A DNA stretch of 30,439 nucleotides, taken from the IMG/VR virus record IMGVR_UViG_3300032046_001353, positions 1 through 30,439 of that record. The stretch is one strand, 5' to 3'. Made by a program: the position numbers and the translations under genes. This DNA comes from a virus. Below, piece after piece: positions 23,783 through 30,094 of the stretch. A model generated the notes under the pieces. The model saw only the letters and a list, made by a program, of their open reading frames with translations, searched no databases and was not told the DNA's origin. Every line of letters begins with the position of its first letter. The first letter of the stretch is position 1.

Positions 23783-24557
23783 TGATATGAGCAGAGAGCA
23801 GAGGCTCACGATGTTTAAGGTTGAACATCACAAAGAGGGGAAAAGCATACTAGAGCTTGCTAATGCTTATGGTACGTACCCTAATAAGCTCAGAAGAGAT
23901 GCTAAATCACTTGGCGTTGAAATACGCAATAAGAGCGAGGCACAGAAAAAGGCACTTGAACTTGGTAAGGCAAGCCACCCGACAGAAGGAAAAGAAAGGT
24001 CTGCTGAGACAAAGGTTAAGATAAGCGATGGTAGAAGCGAAGCCTGGGAGAATATATCCCCAGAAGAAAGAGCTAGAATCTCAGCTCAGTCCAAAAAGCA
24101 ATACGACGACATGGACAACGACAAGAGACAGCTTCTACATAAAAAGGCCAGTGAAGCAGTAAGACGCGCCGCCAAAGAAGGCTCTAAGCTAGAAAAGCAC
24201 ATACTCAAGGCTTTGATTGATGCTGGGTATAGGGTAGATTTCCATAAAGAACATCTATTGCTAAACGAACGCTTGCAACTCGACCTTTTCCTTCCTAAAA
24301 TGGGTGTAGCTATAGAGGTCGATGGGCCGTCGCACTTTTTGCCGATTTGGGGTAATAAGACCCTACAAAGAAACAAGAAGTCTGACAACGACAAGAACAG
24401 CTTATTGCTCTCCAGGGGTATGTATGTTATCAGGATTAAACAAGATGGGTACTTATCGGACAAGTTTAAAAGAGACACTGTAGCTAAATTAGTAGAGACG
24501 CTTGAGAAAATTTCAAAGAACGATATTCCATTAGGACAAAGGTACATTGAATTATGA
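23766..24557 (+). CDS. EDxHD-type homing endonuclease with HTH/NUMOD-like region
   Basis: A 263-residue, likely free-standing homing endonuclease. The N-terminus has a helix-turn-helix (KSILELANAYGTYPNKLRRDAKSLG), then a NUMOD3-like basic repeat (SAETKVKISDGRSEAW). The C-terminal Vsr-like nuclease domain has Glu in KLEKHIL, Asp in LQLDLFLP, Glu and Asp in AIEVDGPSHF with the His, and Asp in KKSDNDKN, matching the EDxHD set of I-Bth0305I, then MYVIRIKQ as a final strand. It sits between the glycan cluster and recombination genes, breaking neither. ATG 23766 overlaps the upstream gene by 17 bases; in-frame ATG 23787 is an alternative. Confidence 0.8.
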   Translation: MTVNYDDMSREQRLTMFKVEHHKEGKSILELANAYGTYPNKLRRDAKSLGVEIRNKSEAQKKALELGKASHPTEGKERSAETKVKISDGRSEAWENISPEERARISAQSKKQYDDMDNDKRQLLHKKASEAVRRAAKEGSKLEKHILKALIDAGYRVDFHKEHLLLNERLQLDLFLPKMGVAIEVDGPSHFLPIWGNKTLQRNKKSDNDKNSLLLSRGMYVIRIKQDGYLSDKFKRDTVAKLVETLEKISKNDIPLGQRYIEL

Positions 24558-25408
24558 CTAAAGATGAACTAGTAAAAGAACTTATTGACAATCACGGGTA
24601 CGATTCATCTATTGAGCTTCTAGAAGAGGAACAGCTTCAGGCTCAGCTTGATATTGAAAAGGATTTGATAGGCGACCTTGACTCAGTTGAGGAAGTGGAA
24701 GACGAGCCAGAGGACGTAGAGGAAGAAGAGTCATATGTTGCTCCTGGTTCATGGAATGATTATGTCATGTCCCAGTTTAGTCAAGACGAGCTATATGATG
24801 GCAATCCTACCGTAGACGCCCTTAGAAGGGTTACAGAAGAACTTATCGGCGAAATCGTCGAATGCACGACTAAGGTTGAGCAGGTTCCGACTCCAGAAAA
24901 CAACGAGAGGGCAACGGTTGTAGTTACGGTAAGTGTATTGACAAAGGGTAAGGAAGGTATCGTTAAGATATTCTCTGGTGCCGCCGATGCCTTTGCTGGT
25001 AATCTACCACAGGGTTTTGAGAGATACCCAGTTGCTTTTGCTGAGACAAGAGCTGAGTCTAGGGCGCTACGCAAGATTCTTAGACTTCGTAATGTGTCGG
25101 CTGAAGAACTTGGTGCTAATGGAGCAGTAAAGAGCAATGACGCACCTTTGCTCTCTACGACTCTTGTAGCCCCAATTAACGACAACCAAAAGAGCGCTAT
25201 CGACATAACAGCCAAAAGGTTAAATGTTAATGTTGAAAAGCTAATCAAGTACCTTGCAACCAATCTGGTACTAGACTATGATAACCTTAAGGAATTGAGC
25301 CATACGGACGGTGGAAACCTTGTCAAAGCATTGTCGGGTTACCAAGCGAACACGAACGCAATTCCGATTGAGTTAATTGGTTACAAAGCAGATTGGAGAA
25401 CTAAATGA
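24554..25408 (+). CDS. likely single-strand annealing (Rad52-like) protein
   Basis: A 284-residue protein. An acidic N-terminal tail (about 1-60, many Glu and Asp) precedes a core with ATVVVTVSVLTKG, an IFSGAADAFAGN segment and VAFAETRAESRALRKIL; this AETRA-RALR pattern recurs in Rad52/Erf/DdrA-type annealing proteins and their phage relatives. The C-terminal segment NDNQKSAIDITAKRLNVNVEKLI resembles the helical tail attached to such proteins. The assignment rests on memory of family features, not a search. It overlaps the next gene, a probable ssDNA-binding protein, by four bases, and the pair fits annealing-based recombination alongside RecA. Confidence 0.55.
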   Translation: MTKDELVKELIDNHGYDSSIELLEEEQLQAQLDIEKDLIGDLDSVEEVEDEPEDVEEEESYVAPGSWNDYVMSQFSQDELYDGNPTVDALRRVTEELIGEIVECTTKVEQVPTPENNERATVVVTVSVLTKGKEGIVKIFSGAADAFAGNLPQGFERYPVAFAETRAESRALRKILRLRNVSAEELGANGAVKSNDAPLLSTTLVAPINDNQKSAIDITAKRLNVNVEKLIKYLATNLVLDYDNLKELSHTDGGNLVKALSGYQANTNAIPIELIGYKADWRTK

Positions 25409-25947
25409 GTATAGTAGCATCAAAGCCAGGGGTTACAGCGGTAAAGAAGAAGGAAGAGTGGAGAGTGTACAAGCCAAAGAAGACCAATGATGGGTCTGCT
25501 TCCAAGCTTGAACTCAAGATAGTTACAACACAAAAAGAAAAGGATGGCAAGTCATTCTCTATAAGAGATGTCCAGCTATTCTGGGTGTCTGCAAAACAGA
25601 CTGGTGTTGACGCTAATGGAAACGCTTCTTTCGGGTGGGGTGACGATACCAAGAACGTAACTCTTAAGCTTGGCGAAGTTGATATTGGTGAAATCTTAGC
25701 TGTCCTAACTGGACAAAAAGACCAGAGCGGAGCTAAGGGCGAAAAGTTCAACGGGTTATTCCATAAGAACGCAAGCGGCTCAACATCGTTCCTTCTACAA
25801 AGAGGCGACTCTGGATACTCACTAAGAGTATCAAAGAAGGTTGGAGCAAAGCCACCAGTAGCCGTAACTCACCAAATTACCTTCGGCGAAGGTCAGGTTC
25901 TAAGAGTAATACTAGAGGCCGCTGTTCGTCAAAGCTATCAGTGGTAG
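25405..25947 (+). CDS. putative ssDNA-binding protein, PC4/Whirly-like
   Basis: A 180-residue protein with beta strands (KLELKIVTT, VQLFWVSAKQ), then TKNVTLKLGEVDIGEILAVLTGQK, a short turn, FHKNASGSTSFLLQRGDSGYSLRVSKKV in segments, and a final helix ILEAAVRQSYQW. This strand-helix arrangement resembles PC4 or Whirly-like ssDNA-binding proteins of phages, where the N-terminal part is basic. The assignment is tentative. It is the last plus-strand gene; its TAG (25945-25947) touches the stop of the leftward gene with no base between. Confidence 0.5.
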   Translation: MSIVASKPGVTAVKKKEEWRVYKPKKTNDGSASKLELKIVTTQKEKDGKSFSIRDVQLFWVSAKQTGVDANGNASFGWGDDTKNVTLKLGEVDIGEILAVLTGQKDQSGAKGEKFNGLFHKNASGSTSFLLQRGDSGYSLRVSKKVGAKPPVAVTHQITFGEGQVLRVILEAAVRQSYQW

Positions 25948-26172
25948 TTACATCTTAGAAAGAAAGAATTGGACTAAGACCGGGATAAGACTTCCAATGA
26001 AGCCCGCTATCCCGGCAACCATTCCTATTTTGAGTTTGATTAGGCTTATCTCTGTATCTATTTTAGCAAGACGGTCTTCTAAGTCTTCAACTCTAGACTT
26101 ATTTTCACCAATACAATCAAGCACAAGGCGGCGATAGTCAGCCCAACTTTCAAGGTTGTTTGTTGGTGTCAT
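25948..26172 (-). CDS. XhlA-like coiled-coil membrane protein
   Basis: A 74-residue protein. Residues about 25-45 form a heptad-like coiled coil (SRVEDLEDRLAKIDTEISL), residues about 48-71 one hydrophobic membrane helix (KIGMVAGIAGFIGSLIPVLVQFFL in segments), and the end is SKM. This build matches XhlA/hemolysin-type proteins that accompany holins in some phages, so a lysis or membrane-anchoring role is likely but unproven. An AAGGG ribosome-binding site lies upstream, at the end of the PAS-protein gene. No separate endolysin or holin is in the window. Confidence 0.65.
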   Translation of the reverse strand: MTPTNNLESWADYRRLVLDCIGENKSRVEDLEDRLAKIDTEISLIKLKIGMVAGIAGFIGSLIPVLVQFFLSKM

Positions 26173-26183
26173 TAAAAGTGCCC

Positions 26184-26591
26184 TTAAGCCTTACGAACAA
26201 TCGAAACTATTAAGTCGTTTTCCCCTCCATCCTTCATAACGCCTACATAAATATGAACTGGAACCTGGGCACCGCACTTATCCGTAGCTACAGTGACAAT
26301 ACTCTCGTTGACCTTTGATTCTATATCTGTGCAGTCTAAGATATTGCATATGTTTTTACCAAGCAAATCTTCTGGATAATAACCCAGCATCCTATATACT
26401 GAAGGATTAACAAAACGAATCAATCCATCTTTACCGGACACAAATACCGTGTCTGTTAAAGCATTTAGGATAAGATACATTTCTCTCTTATGGGCGTTCG
26501 TTTCAGCAACATCTAGCTTATCAAGATGTTCGGTTACCTGTCTTAACTTAGCTAAGGATGTAGGTTCTGATGTTGTTAGCAATGAGCCCAT
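26184..26591 (-). CDS. stand-alone PAS-domain protein
   Basis: A 135-residue protein. After an N-terminal helix (about 10-40) a single PAS domain fills the rest: YLILNALTDTVFVSGKDGLIRFVN, then PSVYRMLGYYPEDLLGKNI as the conserved helix-turn, and VPVHIYVGVMKDGG as the final strands. No kinase, cyclase, GGDEF or DNA-binding output domain is present. The LOV cysteine motif is not visible, so light sensing is not indicated. It has the strongest ribosome-binding site in the window (AGGAGG at 26598-26603, six bases before ATG). Role inferred: binding a ligand or a host signalling partner. Confidence 0.8.
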   Translation of the reverse strand: MGSLLTTSEPTSLAKLRQVTEHLDKLDVAETNAHKREMYLILNALTDTVFVSGKDGLIRFVNPSVYRMLGYYPEDLLGKNICNILDCTDIESKVNESIVTVATDKCGAQVPVHIYVGVMKDGGENDLIVSIVRKA

Positions 26592-26597
26592 ACCATT

Positions 26598-26603
26598 CCT
26601 CCT
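26598..26603 (-). promoter_or_regulatory. strong ribosome-binding site for the PAS gene
   Basis: AGGAGG on the minus strand, six bases before the ATG at 26591, within AAGGAGGA. It fixes the start of the PAS gene and suggests efficient translation. Confidence 0.75.
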
Positions 26604-26631
26604 TTTTGTATACTATATAATACACCATTTA

Positions 26632-26660
26632 AATGTATCCATTATTAGTTGCGTTGTAAA
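26632..26660 (-). promoter_or_regulatory. possible promoter for the PAS and XhlA-like genes
   Basis: TTTACA (26660-26655), 17 bases, TACATT (26637-26632) on the minus strand, in a 92-base AT-rich gap. A second TATAAT-like word lies nearer the upstream GT gene, without a good -35. Two similar words (GGTGTATAAT and GGTGTATTAT) occur in the gap. An independent transcript for the PAS gene is plausible. Confidence 0.35.
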
Positions 26661-26683
26661 AAGTCCACATTGTATTATACACC

Positions 26684-27421
26684 TTACTCACTCTCTAATT
26701 TCCCCAAAAACCCTATCGTTCTTGGATTTAGAGAAGGATTAATAGTACCTATTACTCTTCTATCCTTATAGACCTCATCCGCCCTATCATACCATGTCTC
26801 ATCCTCTGGATTCTTCATAGTCCACTGTCCATGCGCCGCCCCTGTGTGCCAACAGTATACAAATGGAATCTGGCCCACATCCTTCCACTCCCCTATACTT
26901 TTAGCTGTACGCTGCAATATATCTATAAACTGTAGGTCGAAGTCAGCCCTCTTAGTTAGAGGCCAGCCGCCCACCCTCTCAATCAACTCCTTACGAAAAC
27001 CTAATGTGGAATGGAATCTACCACCGGAGCCTTCTTCTTTAAGAGTTTGGTCTGGGCCGCAATCGGTCATTACACGCTCTGGCTTCGACAGTTCGTGCAG
27101 CTTTAAAGTTTCAGCGTGTTGTGAGACGTAGTTTTTTAAATAGATGTCGTCGTCCTCCCAAACCAAATAAGCGTCACATTCCTTCTCTGAGATTTTCGCA
27201 ATATCGAGCATGGCGTTGTACTTAATCGGCAACGACGGTAGACGATGAGCAGAAGGTATTATTACCCAATTAGGCCCTTCTTGATAATTGAAGTTACCAC
27301 CATCATCTAAGATGATTAGGAACCTTTTGTCGGCGGGATAGTCTTGTCTTTCCCACATAGCTATACTATTAGCCAGTAAGTCGGGGTGCCTGAATGTTGG
27401 GCACAGCGCTATAATATTCAT
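26684..27421 (-). CDS. GT2 family glycosyltransferase
   Basis: A 245-residue GT-A glycosyltransferase. The start is MNIIALCPTFRHPDLLANSI, with RFLIILDDGGNF as the second strand and AYLVWEDDDIYL (Asp90-Asp92) as the DxD metal site. Later GGWPLTKRADFDLQF holds the acidic catalytic-base region. Donor and acceptor unknown. An AAGGAA ribosome-binding site lies just upstream in the eight-base gap after the previous gene. It is the third gene of the leftward operon read from the promoter near 30064. Confidence 0.82.
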   Translation of the reverse strand: MNIIALCPTFRHPDLLANSIAMWERQDYPADKRFLIILDDGGNFNYQEGPNWVIIPSAHRLPSLPIKYNAMLDIAKISEKECDAYLVWEDDDIYLKNYVSQHAETLKLHELSKPERVMTDCGPDQTLKEEGSGGRFHSTLGFRKELIERVGGWPLTKRADFDLQFIDILQRTAKSIGEWKDVGQIPFVYCWHTGAAHGQWTMKNPEDETWYDRADEVYKDRRVIGTINPSLNPRTIGFLGKLESE

Positions 27422-27429
27422 TACGTTCC

Positions 27430-28032
27430 TTAGTTGTGTGTGAATAAATGTCCATCGACCTTCCTGAAGTTGTCCTTACCATATTTTTTCATAACCTCGT
27501 CTATAAATACCCAGTCTGCCCAATACTCATCAGACTTCCATCCAATCTCACACGCAACATCTTTTCTAAACATAAGCGCCGCTATATCAATAGCAGAACA
27601 CGCTAATCTATTAGTAAATATCCCATATGAATGGTGGTGGGTACTATTAAACTCAGCGTATGTGGCTACCACCTTCTTGTCTGAAAACGGCTTACATAGT
27701 CTTTCTAAGTAAACTGGATTATGATAGTTGTCCGCGTTTGTAATTACAATCAGGTCAATATCAGTACAGGGTTTTATATCCTTTAGCCACTGTCGGCGTA
27801 ATGGGTGGCCCCAACTATTTAACCTTTTCTCTGTTGCGTAACAATGAACCCTTGGGTCTGGTGTTTGAAACGCATGTTGAATAGCTAAATTATTAGAGTC
27901 TTCCGGCCCATCGTGTATTACGTTAAGCTCCCAGTTCTGGTGTTTTTGAGCAAGCATAGAACCAATGATTACGGGATAGTAGCGATATATCGGTGCCATC
28001 ACCGCAATCTTTGGATTATACGTACTCACCAT
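27430..28032 (-). CDS. GT2 family glycosyltransferase (short)
   Basis: A 200-residue GT-A enzyme. N-terminal IAVMAPIYRYYPVIIGSMLAQ, then LNVIHDGPED and LIVITNADNYHNP, where NADN stands at the DxD position. FRKDVACEIGWKSDEYWADWVF gives the later acidic site. It is shorter than typical GT2 proteins but appears complete. ATG 28032 overlaps the fusion gene by 17 bases and has AAAGGA upstream. Probably works with its two neighbours on one glycan. Confidence 0.78.
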   Translation of the reverse strand: MVSTYNPKIAVMAPIYRYYPVIIGSMLAQKHQNWELNVIHDGPEDSNNLAIQHAFQTPDPRVHCYATEKRLNSWGHPLRRQWLKDIKPCTDIDLIVITNADNYHNPVYLERLCKPFSDKKVVATYAEFNSTHHHSYGIFTNRLACSAIDIAALMFRKDVACEIGWKSDEYWADWVFIDEVMKKYGKDNFRKVDGHLFTHN

Positions 28033-30016
28033 TAGCGTCCTTTACCTTGGCCCTTCTAATGGCTTCATCTACCAAGCTTGGAATTGGGTCGCCAACATTA
28101 AGCTTGAATACTAAACCAGTTGTTATTGTCTTTAGAACAATAGCAGCTTTCTCTCTTAGTGTCATCTTCTTTGTTGGTTCCTCGACCTCTCCTGGTTCGC
28201 CTATTGTGGCGATTTCAGTTCCGGCAGCGGCAGCCTGCTCAACCTTATCCTTCCAGCCCCAGCGAACCTGATTATCCCTAATCCACTGAATAATCTGTTC
28301 TCTATTTTCAATACATCCTTCGATGCCCCACTTATCCATCTCGCGGGCCTTGGCCTTACAGTCGCAGGTTGGACTTGATTTTATGCCAAGAGACTCTAGG
28401 ATTGTTTGTAATTCTGTACCTGGGCCACCATTCAACCAGGGCCTTAGCACAACGTCTGGCTTATCTGTAGGAACCTTACATAGAACTGTTAAGCCGTGCT
28501 GCGCAGCAATATGGGCGCACACAGACCATTCTTTGTGTTCTCTCATAAAGTCCTTACACGCAGCACCTATGCCTGGACCACCATCGTCACCCTGCTGTCC
28601 AAATAGGACAGTATCGTGGAGAACAATGAACCTTGTTGTCTTAGGTCCATAAGTTGATAGCTCCCTATAAACATCGGCATATGTGTGCCTCTGGTCAATA
28701 AACAATAGGTCTGTTTCCTCAATAGAAGGAACATCGGCGGACCTTTTTTTCTCTATGGTGATTTGTAGGTCGTCGCCGCGCATACCAACCATCTTCTTTA
28801 CCTCTGGGTTATCGCCCTCGGTATTGTAAGATACAATCTTCTTAACATTTGGTTCAGCTAGGAATGCAACAAGAGACTCCCTTCTTTCTGAGAATTCTGT
28901 TACCCTAGTGATATACTTACATAGAGAGTTCAACTTATCCATGTGTTGATTCAAGTCTCTAGGTATGGATTTAACTGAGTTGAAAACATCTACAATGTTT
29001 TCTTTATTTGTTGTTTGTGGTTCTGTCATAGCAATAGGGTCGCTTAGTAGCGCTTCCCACTCTCCTTCTTTCATTAGGCCACTCTTAACAAAGTGGTCAT
29101 AGACTCTATCTAGTGGAATTCCTAACTCTTGATGTCCTATCACATAGTTACGAACCTTATCCCATCTTCTAAGAGGAAACGCGATTCCCTCTGGGCGACC
29201 AAACCTATGAAGCCACTTCAAGAAGCCAAGACACAAAACTTTGTGGCCCGCGTCCCTGAACTTCTGATGTATATACATTTCCTCGCCCCCAAAGCCACGG
29301 AAATTTTTATTAAATCCGAGCCAAGCGTCTTTGCGGCAAGAAATCAATCCACAACCGTTACCAGGAATCTCAAACTCGTCTGAGTCGAGTAATCCAAGCT
29401 TACGACAACCGTTGTCAATCAATAGTTTTTCGTGGCCTACAAACTGGCCTTTAAATGGAAGCTTAATCTCTGGATTAGATAGAGCGAAACATTCAAGAGT
29501 GTTATCTCCTATATCTCTAACAGAGAAAACAGTACCATCTGGTGATTCCCATGCACTTCCCCATGTACCCCACATCTCCCCTCTCCAGTTATCATCGAAG
29601 TGAGTAGAGATGTTATTTAGGTCATCATAGATTAGCGGCCCATTAATTAGGTCCATACTTTCTGGATTAGCATCATACCATTCCAATAGTCTACCAATTG
29701 TTCCATGTCTAAATAGAACATGGGAATCTATACATAGAACTATTTCTCCAGATGCTTCTTCAAAAACCCTATTCTTTGTATTAGCTGGGCCGACCGCATC
29801 TGTATACTCAATATATCTTGTACCTGCTGTATGATGCTTAAATGCACTAATCATACTTGGCTTTAAAAGCTTACTACCAGCATAGGTTGGGTCATTATCT
29901 ATTACTATTAGCTCTACGTTTTCAAGATTTTCATTTAGACGTAGGCTTTGTAGAGAGAACCAAGCACCATGATAGTCATGATACATTGGCATTCCTATTG
30001 TTAGTTTTGGTCTCAT
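28016..30016 (-). CDS. GT2-methyltransferase fusion protein
   Basis: A 666-residue multidomain enzyme. Residues 1-280 form a GT2/GT27-like domain: LTIGMPMYHDYHGAWFSLQ, LCIDSHVLF with a DxH (Asp97, His99) instead of DxD, FRGFGGEEMYIHQKF (239-253) and KWLHRFGR. Residues about 345-505 resemble a CmcI-like or class I methyltransferase (LLFIDQRHTYADVYREL, then IVLHDT). Residues 551-582 contain CDC, MDKWGIEGC and NREQIIQWIRDN, an unassigned Cys motif, and a helical tail follows. The DxH and GGEE resemble polypeptide GalNAc-transferases, hence possible protein O-glycosylation. The first gene after the strong promoter, with a TAAGG ribosome-binding site. Confidence 0.8.
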   Translation of the reverse strand: MRPKLTIGMPMYHDYHGAWFSLQSLRLNENLENVELIVIDNDPTYAGSKLLKPSMISAFKHHTAGTRYIEYTDAVGPANTKNRVFEEASGEIVLCIDSHVLFRHGTIGRLLEWYDANPESMDLINGPLIYDDLNNISTHFDDNWRGEMWGTWGSAWESPDGTVFSVRDIGDNTLECFALSNPEIKLPFKGQFVGHEKLLIDNGCRKLGLLDSDEFEIPGNGCGLISCRKDAWLGFNKNFRGFGGEEMYIHQKFRDAGHKVLCLGFLKWLHRFGRPEGIAFPLRRWDKVRNYVIGHQELGIPLDRVYDHFVKSGLMKEGEWEALLSDPIAMTEPQTTNKENIVDVFNSVKSIPRDLNQHMDKLNSLCKYITRVTEFSERRESLVAFLAEPNVKKIVSYNTEGDNPEVKKMVGMRGDDLQITIEKKRSADVPSIEETDLLFIDQRHTYADVYRELSTYGPKTTRFIVLHDTVLFGQQGDDGGPGIGAACKDFMREHKEWSVCAHIAAQHGLTVLCKVPTDKPDVVLRPWLNGGPGTELQTILESLGIKSSPTCDCKAKAREMDKWGIEGCIENREQIIQWIRDNQVRWGWKDKVEQAAAAGTEIATIGEPGEVEEPTKKMTLREKAAIVLKTITTGLVFKLNVGDPIPSLVDEAIRRAKVKDANGEYV

Positions 30017-30063
30017 TTTTCTTACCTTATTTTCTCTTTCCGTTCAAGAAATTCCTTAACACT

Positions 30064-30092
30064 ATTATATCCTAATCATATCAGTATGCCAA
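30064..30092 (-). promoter_or_regulatory. near-consensus sigma70 promoter of the leftward glycosyltransferase operon
   Basis: TTGGCA (30092-30087), 17 bases, TATAAT (30069-30064) on the minus strand. Transcription would start near 30057, giving a leader of about 40 bases before ATG 30016. The -35 lies two bases beyond the stop of the upstream cysteine-rich gene. This is the best promoter in the window. Confidence 0.75.
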
Positions 30093-30094
30093 GG

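Noticed and set aside
24781-25263. A 160-codon minus-strand frame opposite the annealing protein
   Set aside because: It is antisense to a gene with consistent overlaps, has no ribosome-binding site of note, and has low-complexity Ser/Thr/Leu content.
26184-26591. LOV-type photoreceptor
   Set aside because: The PAS domain lacks the flavin-binding NCRFLQ-like cysteine motif; the visible cysteines are at other positions.
26592-26683. Small gene or RNA in the gap upstream of the PAS gene
   Set aside because: Only 92 AT-rich bases with promoter-like words and a ribosome-binding site; no frame or stable structure stands out.
28323-28652. Plus-strand frame of 109 codons opposite the GT2 fusion
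   Set aside because: It is a shadow of the 666-residue minus-strand gene, with no promoter or homology visible.
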